DNA of 43,593 nucleotides from a virus: the IMG/VR virus record IMGVR_UViG_3300032676_002149, positions 1-43,593 of that record. One strand, written 5' to 3'. Below, in pieces: positions 7,050 to 12,871 of this stretch (position 1 is the first letter of the stretch; every line of letters begins with the position of its first letter). A program made the translations under genes and the position numbers. The notes under the pieces were generated by a model. That model was not told the DNA's origin. It saw only the letters and a list, made by a program, of their open reading frames with translations, and ran no database searches.

Positions 7050-7799
7050 ATGAATAGAGAAATCCGAAACGAACTCCGAGACGCCATCATCGAACGCCTT
7101 CGCCCATATCTGCAAAATTGCGCGAAATTTTACATGGGAGGAGATGACGACATCGTTGAATTGAACATCCGGGAAAGCGCCGAAGATGTATCAGAACGTG
7201 TCGTGATAAGAGTCGGTATCCTGGACCATTCAACTCAACTTCACATCCCAAACATCTCCTTTCCTAGCTCTTGGAGAGGAAAAAGTGATGGCATGCGGCT
7301 GATTGACACCATTTACCGAATTGCAAGGAAGCATCGCTACGCGTTGTTTATCACTCAATGCACTGATGGATTCCACAATTACCTCCTCGGGACATGCGGT
7401 GCGTCTCGCACCGACGACGACACTGTGGAGATTACAGAAGAGACTCGTCTGGTGAACAACGGCCGACTGGCTGCACGCGAGTTCGGAGACGGTTACAAAT
7501 CATCTTATGAAGCTGCCGTCGAGTTTGACGAAATGGTCGCGTTTGGCGTCTGTCCTAACGACGTAAAGATCGTCCATGGGAGGATCACTCCTTTGACAGG
7601 AATCGACGAGGGTAGGGAAATTCACCATGCTTGGGTGGAAATGGGAGATTTCGTAGTCGAAACCTCCAACGGTCACGAGGAACGTTTCACCAAAAGCAAA
7701 TTCTACACATTGCTTCATGCAACCATCGATCATGTCTACTCCCTCAAAGAGGCGAAGGCACGTGTCGAGGAAAGCGGTAATTTTGGCCGTTGGATCTGA
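7050..7799 (+). CDS. Hypothetical cargo protein, 249 aa
   Basis: Not recognised at family level. The C-terminal half contains HAWVEMGDFVVETSNG (about residues 190-205), a pattern seen in small transglutaminase-like or papain-fold domains where a His-Ala-Trp-Val-Glu strand leads to an Asp/Glu. A cysteine in FGVCPND (about 171) could be a nucleophile, but the Cys/His order is not established. It is plus-strand within a minus-strand operon and AT-richer than its surroundings, which suggests a later insertion. No signal peptide or membrane segment. Confidence 0.7.
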   Translation: MNREIRNELRDAIIERLRPYLQNCAKFYMGGDDDIVELNIRESAEDVSERVVIRVGILDHSTQLHIPNISFPSSWRGKSDGMRLIDTIYRIARKHRYALFITQCTDGFHNYLLGTCGASRTDDDTVEITEETRLVNNGRLAAREFGDGYKSSYEAAVEFDEMVAFGVCPNDVKIVHGRITPLTGIDEGREIHHAWVEMGDFVVETSNGHEERFTKSKFYTLLHATIDHVYSLKEAKARVEESGNFGRWI

Positions 7800-7805
7800 T
7801 CACGA

Positions 7806-8156
7806 TCACGAATAGACGTTCTCCGATTCCGCGGATGCCGTTGATCCCTTATTGTAATCCGTCGCTCGCACTGACGCACTTTGTTCGAGCAATTGCTTCA
7901 AGGCGGACTGACCGCGATTCTGGATGTCCATGCCGATTGCAAGCGCTCGTTTGAGTCGGCCACGGGTGATGTTTTCAAACACAGGTTCGTTGAGCTTTTG
8001 CTCGTATTGACACTGATAGACACAATCGAAGATCGCCCGCGCAAACTCCCATGGCTGGCGGATCGGCCAGTTCTCGTGCGCCGCCCTGCTTGGCAAACCG
8101 TCTTCGATCAAAGCGCGCAAAATTAATCTGTCGGCAGTGGTGTTATGGACACTCAT
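7806..8156 (-). CDS. Hypothetical protein, 116 aa
   Basis: A mostly helical 116-residue protein with no recognised motif. It lies tail-to-tail with the gene ending at 7799. Its start overlaps the possible start of the divergent gene at 8145. AT-richer than the replication genes. It may be a small partner of one of the flanking cargo genes. Confidence 0.55.
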   Translation of the reverse strand: MSVHNTTADRLILRALIEDGLPSRAAHENWPIRQPWEFARAIFDCVYQCQYEQKLNEPVFENITRGRLKRALAIGMDIQNRGQSALKQLLEQSASVRATDYNKGSTASAESENVYS

Positions 8157-8942
8157 TGGCTTGCAATGATGTCAAGAAACGGCAAAATATTCGCCGTGCT
8201 CAAAAAACTGCTCAACGCCATAGTTTCAAACGGCGACAGGTATTGCCGCGAACATTTGGCAAAATACGATTCCGTGAAACTCTTGGAAGATTGGTGGGAA
8301 GCTTTTGATTTTTTCCTGTGTCGAGCTTGTTTACAGGGGCGTCGAGACGAAGTGTCCCTTCGGGTCTATGAAGTTGCGCGCAAGGTAATCTTGCCGCTAA
8401 TTAAAGCTCCAAAAGATTTCAAAGCCCAGAAAGAAGATGGATGGAAAGAAGTGTCTTCGCAACTCACAGCGGAGATCGGTAAGGGTAAAGTGGGAAAGGC
8501 GCGGGACGTGAAAATGATTGTCAGCGCATTGGAATTTGTGAGCAATATTCCAAACAAGAATATTGTTTCATATTCGGTTGGCCTGATTCGTGGTGGAAAA
8601 CTTAAATCGCATTACAACGAGATACAGGCTCGGAAAGCAAAAAATGGCATTACGCAAGTGGGGCCGAAAATTGCCGCTTTCTACCTCCGCGATGTTGTTT
8701 CCTTGTTCGACTTGAGCGTCGATAACAATACAGCATTTTGCCTCCAACCCGTTGACACTTGGGTGCAAAAAATTGTTGAAAAAATTGGTATCGCCCGATC
8801 GACCGACAAGACGGAAACGATTCAACAAGCGATAGTATCCATGTGCGAGAACCATAATATTTCGGCCCTTCGTTTTAATCAGGGTGCTTGGTACACGGGA
8901 TATTACGCCTTTGACATAGTATTGAACCTTCTCGCTAACTGA
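8145..8942 (+). CDS. HhH-GPD-like (DNA glycosylase fold) protein
   Basis: A 265-residue protein; ATG 8166 or 8169 is an equally possible start and would avoid overlap with the divergent gene. Residues 170-206 carry ITQVGPKIAAFYLRDV and then LQPVDTWV, matching the helix-hairpin-helix plus catalytic-Asp layout of the HhH-GPD superfamily (GVGRKTA...VDTH in endonuclease III). Numbered from ATG 8145, the lysine expected in bifunctional glycosylases is Lys175 and the catalytic Asp is Asp204. The Fe-S cysteine cluster is absent. It may excise a damaged or modified base. As isolated, AT-rich cargo it could act in defence or counter-defence. Fold call moderate, function inferred. Confidence 0.6.
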   Translation: MDTHWLAMMSRNGKIFAVLKKLLNAIVSNGDRYCREHLAKYDSVKLLEDWWEAFDFFLCRACLQGRRDEVSLRVYEVARKVILPLIKAPKDFKAQKEDGWKEVSSQLTAEIGKGKVGKARDVKMIVSALEFVSNIPNKNIVSYSVGLIRGGKLKSHYNEIQARKAKNGITQVGPKIAAFYLRDVVSLFDLSVDNNTAFCLQPVDTWVQKIVEKIGIARSTDKTETIQQAIVSMCENHNISALRFNQGAWYTGYYAFDIVLNLLAN

Positions 8943-8955
8943 AGCGCTTCGTTCG

Positions 8956-9507
8956 TTAGCGAGACAGTAAATCATCGAACAATCCCGGAATAAAAGGATT
9001 GAGCGCCTTCTGCTCTTCGCGGAAGAAATCCGCTTTCGTTTTACCCATCTTCTTACCCTTGAGTGTGTGGCAGTCGTAGGCGTAGTCAGGAATTGGCACA
9101 TACTTGGGCGCTTTCCGCAAATCCGCCGCCAGTTTCTCCGGGTCGAGTCCCTTCATCTGGTCATACACGAAATTTTGCAAATGATCGGCATCGCGGTTCT
9201 TTTTGGCCAGAGAAAGCAGAATCACGGCTTTGCTTATGAAAATGCGCCCCTTGGCCTCAGCCGCCGGCACGTTTTTGTTCACATGGAAATAGGAGTCGTG
9301 CAACGCCTTGATCTCCTGCGTCAAAATTCCCCAGCAGTCTTCGGCGCTCACGGTGAGCAGCCGTTTCCAGACATAATTGCCGTAACCACTCGACCAAAGC
9401 TCGATGGCCCAGTAGCCGGCGAGTTTGGCGTCGCCGCGCCGGAGCGCCTTCTGCATGGCCGAACTGACTTCGCCGAAATCGTAGCCCCTGACAGTCCGGA
9501 GTCTCAT
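8956..9507 (-). CDS. RarA/MgsA C-terminal-domain-like protein without the ATPase
   Basis: A 183-residue protein. AMQKALRRGDAKLAGYWAIE, then LLTVSAEDCWG, matches the post-ATPase region of RarA/MgsA, where the usual pattern is SxRGSDxDAALYWLARM followed by ASEDIG. The tail YDCHTLKGKKMGKTKADFF resembles the DVHTxRGRxMG pattern of related phage and host proteins. The AAA+ module is absent, so it may supply the tetramerisation/SSB-binding part to one of the separate AAA+ proteins of this phage. ATG 9507 overlaps the preceding small ORF (ATGA). Confidence 0.6.
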   Translation of the reverse strand: MRLRTVRGYDFGEVSSAMQKALRRGDAKLAGYWAIELWSSGYGNYVWKRLLTVSAEDCWGILTQEIKALHDSYFHVNKNVPAAEAKGRIFISKAVILLSLAKKNRDADHLQNFVYDQMKGLDPEKLAADLRKAPKYVPIPDYAYDCHTLKGKKMGKTKADFFREEQKALNPFIPGLFDDLLSR

Positions 9508-9608
9508 GTCCCGGCCTCCCATTGGAATAGTAGATGATGTTCCCATGCCTGAAGCCTCGTCGTCCGGGCTTCGCTGAGTCCATCTGTATTTTTCACCATT
9601 TTTGTCAT
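9504..9608 (-). CDS. Small 34-aa coupled ORF
   Basis: It starts 14 bases downstream (minus strand) of palindrome E and ends in an ATGA overlap with the gene at 9507. The peptide begins MTKMVKNTDGLSEARTTRLQ, related to MVKNMVINTDGL in the 64-residue ORF before the amidoligase. It arises from repeat copy 4. A second frame through the same DNA is open into the downstream gene, so the gene itself could start farther upstream. Confidence 0.45.
   Translation of the reverse strand: MTKMVKNTDGLSEARTTRLQAWEHHLLFQWEAGT
9575..9605 (-). repeat. Early-arm intergenic repeat, copy 4 (partial)
   Basis: The shortest copy: ACAAAAATGGTGAAAAAT, then ACAGATGGACTC on the minus strand. It lacks the GCGCCAACCG half and one of the two ATGGTGA units. 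Confidence 0.6.
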
Positions 9609-9621
9609 CTCTGGGTAGTCT

Positions 9622-9638
9622 ATACGCTGACAGCGCAC
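9622..9638. promoter_or_regulatory. Palindrome E, degenerate operator-like site
   Basis: Arms ATACGC/GCGCAC surround TGACA; one arm is imperfect. On the minus strand TTGGGG, 16 bases and TATAGA form a plausible sigma-70 promoter across it, directed at the genes ending at 8956. Confidence 0.45.
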
Positions 9639-9663
9639 ACCCCCAATCAGAAAGGGGGGTGCG
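9634..9663. other. G/C hairpin between two minus-strand genes
   Basis: CGCACACCCCC pairs with GGGGGGTGCG across a 9-base loop, just after the glycosyltransferase stop on the minus strand. No T-run follows, so it is not a standard terminator; it may insulate the promoter at palindrome E or stabilise an mRNA end. Confidence 0.4.
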
Positions 9664-9667
9664 AATC

Positions 9668-10447
9668 TTATTGGGCAAGGCTCACGCTTTGGCGGCGTGT
9701 AGCGTCGATGGCCACACGATCCTGACTCTTGTAATTCTCAAACCGGATATGGGCTTTCCATTTGCTCTTGAGGTAGCGTTTCTCGGCTGCGATACGTTCC
9801 GCGCTTCGGAAAAGAGAGTTGCCGCCAAGGTTCTTGTCCCGTTCCTGGACGAAACAAAAGCGGGCTTCGTTCCAGACGAGCCGGTTCACCATTAGTTCTG
9901 TCAGGGAGGCGTCGATGTCGCACTTGCATTTGAGCAGTTCATCCCACTTTGGCTCCTTGCCGATCACACCAACCGCGCCGCCGACCCAGTGGTTGATGCC
10001 GAACGGATCGTTGCGCTGCAACAGACGAGGGTCGCTCCGCTGATGCCAGCCGAACAATCGCGCCCCTGCTCCGCGCGCGCAGTAGGCGCTGTTTTCAAGC
10101 ATTGCGAGCGTTTCATCCGGTGACAGTTTTCGGCACCGCAACGATACCATGCAGACACAGGCCGAGATGTCGTCATCGAGCATGACGATGGCTTCCTCCG
10201 TAAAGCGATGGATGATCCAGTTGCGCACAGCACTCACCCCGGACACGGAATCCGGGATCGTGATTTTCTCCGGAAGCGGAACATGGCTGTACGCCTCAAC
10301 CTCGCTTTCAGGAATTACCAGTGTTGCTGTCGGGAATAGCCGGTGGCTCGTGATCGCCCGTGGTCGGCTGCGGCTCATGATGACCAGGCGCAGGCTCAAG
10401 GGCAGCAATTCCGGCCAGTCCGGGTTGTGGAGTGGTTGCTTGTTCAT
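9668..10447 (-). CDS. GT-A glycosyltransferase, possibly TET-associated type
   Basis: A 259-residue protein. LSLRLVIMSRSRP (17-29) gives the first beta strand of a GT-A fold, and IVMLDDDI (87-94) supplies the metal-binding DxD. The early SHRLFPTATLVIPESE segment and ML-DDDI resemble phage glycosyltransferases associated with DNA-base modification (TAGT-type); that subfamily call is from memory. It needs residues before Met24 for the first strand, so it must overlap the upstream ParB-like gene by up to 140 bases. No 5-methylcytosine dioxygenase (TET/JBP) is seen in the window. Target may be DNA bases or virion protein. Confidence 0.65.
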   Translation of the reverse strand: MNKQPLHNPDWPELLPLSLRLVIMSRSRPRAITSHRLFPTATLVIPESEVEAYSHVPLPEKITIPDSVSGVSAVRNWIIHRFTEEAIVMLDDDISACVCMVSLRCRKLSPDETLAMLENSAYCARGAGARLFGWHQRSDPRLLQRNDPFGINHWVGGAVGVIGKEPKWDELLKCKCDIDASLTELMVNRLVWNEARFCFVQERDKNLGGNSLFRSAERIAAEKRYLKSKWKAHIRFENYKSQDRVAIDATRRQSVSLAQ

Positions 10448-11108
10448 TTTGAAGAGCGCGTTTAGCGAGTTGGATCAGCCGCTCGCCTCTGATTACACGA
10501 CCAATGCCGATTTTCTTGGTTTTGCGAGTGATTGAGTAATCAACTTCCTTCACACCCAGGAGTTGCAGGATCAGCATCCAGTCCCGGAGATCGTGGAACA
10601 TGAAGACCAGATAATCGTGATGTTCGAACGCCTGGCATTCCATCCGTGGGATCGTTTCCACCTCATCCTCGGGCTTTTCATCATAGAGCCGGGCAATTTC
10701 GTCTTCCATGAAGCCAGTGAGTTCCACGTCGAACGCCGGGTCGCTTTCCCTGATGGATTCGATGACACGCTTCAAATCGTCCTCGTCCAGTTCGGCCAGT
10801 TCCGAGAGGCGGTTGTCGGCCAGCAGATCGGCCAGTTCCTCCGCTTCGCTTTCGTAATCTTGATAATCAACAGGGACCACCTCGACGCTCATGAGCAGGG
10901 CGGCTTCGAGTCGGCCATGCCCACGCACAATCAGACCGCTGCGGTTGCTGACGGTGATCGGCGCGCGCCAGCCTTGTTCCTGGATGATGGCAGCGAGAAG
11001 CTGGATCTGATGGGCGCTATGCTGGTTCGGGTTGACCGGGTTGGGCAGCAACTTTGCCGGATCAACCAGGGCATCATGGGCGCAATGGATTTTGAGACTC
11101 ACGTCCAT
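10308..11108 (-). CDS. ParB/Srx-fold nuclease-like protein
   Basis: A 266-residue protein with an N-terminal ParB-like domain: LLPNPVNPNQHS, then ITVSNRSGLIVRGHGRLEAA (GHGRLEAA being the classic box) and a VDYQDYESEAEELADLLADNRL helix region. Such phage proteins often accompany or are fused to DNA methylases, but no methylase domain is present. The C-terminal 45 residues are rich in Pro/His/Glu and are dual-coding with the glycosyltransferase start. The start ATG 11108 is chosen because upstream codons run into palindrome F. Likely a DNA-binding or modification-related early protein. Confidence 0.8.
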   Translation of the reverse strand: MDVSLKIHCAHDALVDPAKLLPNPVNPNQHSAHQIQLLAAIIQEQGWRAPITVSNRSGLIVRGHGRLEAALLMSVEVVPVDYQDYESEAEELADLLADNRLSELAELDEDDLKRVIESIRESDPAFDVELTGFMEDEIARLYDEKPEDEVETIPRMECQAFEHHDYLVFMFHDLRDWMLILQLLGVKEVDYSITRKTKKIGIGRVIRGERLIQLAKRALQNEQATTPQPGLAGIAALEPAPGHHEPQPTTGDHEPPAIPDSNTGNS

Positions 11109-11144
11109 TTGCCGCTTGTCAATCTTGACAGACGGCGGGGCGAT

Positions 11145-11161
11145 ATGCGTTGATAGCGTAT
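11145..11161. promoter_or_regulatory. Palindrome F, between divergent XRE and ParB-like genes
   Basis: Arms ATGCGT/GCGTAT surround TGATA. It is imperfect but matches the other copies in its right arm. It abuts the ATG of the XRE gene and lies 37 bases from the ParB-like start, the expected place for an autoregulated divergent operator. Confidence 0.5.
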
Positions 11162-11371
11162 ATGCCAAAGGCCGTGCTCAAGAACCTGCCGATGACCCAC
11201 AAAAAGTTTGCGACCATGTTGGTCGCTTTCCGGAAACGGCATAATTACAGTCAGCGTGATGCTGCCGTGGCGCTTGGGTGCTCAAAGCGTACATTGCAAA
11301 ACTGGGAGCAAAAGCGCGCAATGCCGCAGGGGTTCGGGCTGCAAGCCATTTGCCAGATTATCAAGGAATGA
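11162..11371 (+). CDS. XRE-family helix-turn-helix regulator
   Basis: A 69-residue single-domain HTH protein. KFATMLVAFRKRHNYSQRDA, then ALGCSKRTLQNWEQ, is a typical XRE/Cro fold (helices 1-4). It lacks a dimerisation or protease domain, so it is Cro-like in size. The start at 11162 directly abuts palindrome F with no Shine-Dalgarno; ATG 11192 is an alternative. It is divergent from the early operon. It is the only small repressor-like gene beside the six palindromes, making it the best candidate for their ligand (inference). Confidence 0.75.
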   Translation: MPKAVLKNLPMTHKKFATMLVAFRKRHNYSQRDAAVALGCSKRTLQNWEQKRAMPQGFGLQAICQIIKE

Positions 11372-11390
11372 AGCCCAAAGTTTTGAGCAC

Positions 11391-12206
11391 ATGCCATTGA
11401 AAGACATCATTGCAGCCCAACACGCGTGGGCACGGAGCCGATGGTCAGGACACGTAGGTGCGCGCGCCCCCTCCGTCGAGGCAAATCTTATTCGTCCTCT
11501 ATCTGTAGAGACACGAAGCGACTTTCAGGCGGCTCGCGGGGGAGAACTAGGGCACCATGGAAAGCCGGGCAAGATGAGTTCGTTGCGCTCTTCATCTGCC
11601 CTGAGCTACAACGTCTTTGACCCATGGCGCGGTGCCGATCTACGGCCGCTTGCCAACGCTCTCGGGGCGAAGATTCGAGGGAATGCACTTAGCTTCGAGC
11701 AGCAGTATCATCACGGGCTTAGCAGCATCCCACCTCACATCGATGTCGTGCTCGACGGAGATCAGATTCAGCCTCTTGGGATCGAGTGCAAGTTCACGGA
11801 GCCGTATGGAGACAAGAAAAGCCACGCTCCTCTCGAGGATAAGTACTTTTCTAACGGCAAGAAGCGATGGTCGGCCTGCGGTCTGCCGCTCTGCCAAGAG
11901 TTGGCGAGTGCGGTTGGACACGCAGTGAACTACCGGCGGCTATCCGCAGGTCAACTGCTGAAGCATCTGCTCGGGCTTGCATACACGACTCGCCAGTCGC
12001 CTCGTCTTTGGTACATCTGGTTTGACAGTGGATGTGAGGAAGCGGCGGAGCATCGGATAGAGGTTCAAGATTTTGCTGATCGCATTGATGACGGGGTAAC
12101 CTTCGTGGCAATGACCTACCAGGAACTTTTTGCACGGATCGATCCGGATATGGCCCCTATTCCCAATTATTATTCATATTTGTCGAAGCGATATTTCACC
12201 GAATAA
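11391..12206 (+). CDS. Putative restriction endonuclease (PGN_0703-like)
   Basis: A 271-residue protein. The N-terminus (SRWSGHVGARAPSVEANLI, then GKMSSLRSSSALSYNVFDPW) matches the signature I remember for PGN_0703-type putative restriction endonucleases. A PD-(D/E)xK core is visible: HIDVVLDG with Asp118, then GIECKF with Glu132 and Lys134. No methylase partner is nearby. It lies between the regulator and the terminase, a usual place for cargo genes, and may cut competing phage or host DNA. Confidence 0.6.
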   Translation: MPLKDIIAAQHAWARSRWSGHVGARAPSVEANLIRPLSVETRSDFQAARGGELGHHGKPGKMSSLRSSSALSYNVFDPWRGADLRPLANALGAKIRGNALSFEQQYHHGLSSIPPHIDVVLDGDQIQPLGIECKFTEPYGDKKSHAPLEDKYFSNGKKRWSACGLPLCQELASAVGHAVNYRRLSAGQLLKHLLGLAYTTRQSPRLWYIWFDSGCEEAAEHRIEVQDFADRIDDGVTFVAMTYQELFARIDPDMAPIPNYYSYLSKRYFTE

Positions 12207-12232
12207 CAAATGGGCGCTCAACCTCTGAGTTC

Positions 12233-12250
12233 TCGTTGCGCAACGATCCA
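12233..12250. repeat. Long palindrome with shared flank, copy 1
   Basis: TCGTTGCGCAACGATCCA is identical to a site beside the integrase (42351-42368). The core CGTTGCGCAACG is a perfect palindrome. A third copy lies inside the S49 protease gene. This one lies 24 bases before the terminase small-subunit start. Confidence 0.6.
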
Positions 12251-12254
12251 GAGA

Positions 12255-12260
12255 GTTGAC
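12255..12260 (+). promoter_or_regulatory. GTTGAC start-site motif, 14 bases before TerS
   Basis: GTTGAC, 14 bases, then ATG 12275. No Shine-Dalgarno sequence lies in between. See the finding on this motif. Confidence 0.55.
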
Positions 12261-12274
12261 GCGCCTCTGTTGGA

Positions 12275-12871
12275 ATGGACGCCATTCCAGCGGACGTAGC
12301 AAAACGTCTTCTCAATCGGGACTTCGCCAATCTCATCAAACGGGTGCAGTCGGGCGGCAAGATCAGCCGCGCCGAACGCGCAATGCTGCAAACATTGGCA
12401 TCCGGTTCGCCGTCCGACACGCCGCCGTTTGCAAAGGATTACGCCGAACTTTCCATCGTACTCGGTGTCAGTCGCCAAGCCGTCAACTCTTGGAAAAAAT
12501 TCGAGGATGCGCCCAAGCCACGCTCGAACGGGCTCCATGACGTGCAGGCATGGCGGGAGTTCATGACACGGCGCGGACTTAAAGGCGGAGATGTCGGCCC
12601 CACCGACGAACAATCCCGGCTGAAGGCTCGCAAGCTGCTGGCCGAAGTTGAGGATCGCGAGTTCCGGCTGTCCGTTCGGCGGGGCGAGTTCGTGGCTGTC
12701 GAGCAGGTGAAAACCGATTGGACGCGGCTGGTCGGCCAGGCAACCTCGCTTTTGCGGCGCAAATTTGAGCAGGAGTTGCCGCCGGTTCTCTCCGGCCTCG
12801 ATGCGACCGGCATCCAGGAAGAATGCCGCAAGGCGATAGACGAGGTGCTTGCCATTCTCCACGGCGCATGA
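12275..12871 (+). CDS. Terminase small subunit, Nu1-like
   Basis: A 198-residue protein. A winged/HTH region (YAELSIVLGVSRQAVNSWKK, about 56-75) is followed by a helical region (ARKLLAEVEDREFRLSVRRG, about 118-137) typical of lambda gpNu1-type small terminases that recognise packaging sites. The last residues would contact the large subunit. It overlaps the large terminase by ATGA. It is the first gene of the late operon and has the GTTGAC-N14 leader. Confidence 0.85.
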   Translation: MDAIPADVAKRLLNRDFANLIKRVQSGGKISRAERAMLQTLASGSPSDTPPFAKDYAELSIVLGVSRQAVNSWKKFEDAPKPRSNGLHDVQAWREFMTRRGLKGGDVGPTDEQSRLKARKLLAEVEDREFRLSVRRGEFVAVEQVKTDWTRLVGQATSLLRRKFEQELPPVLSGLDATGIQEECRKAIDEVLAILHGA

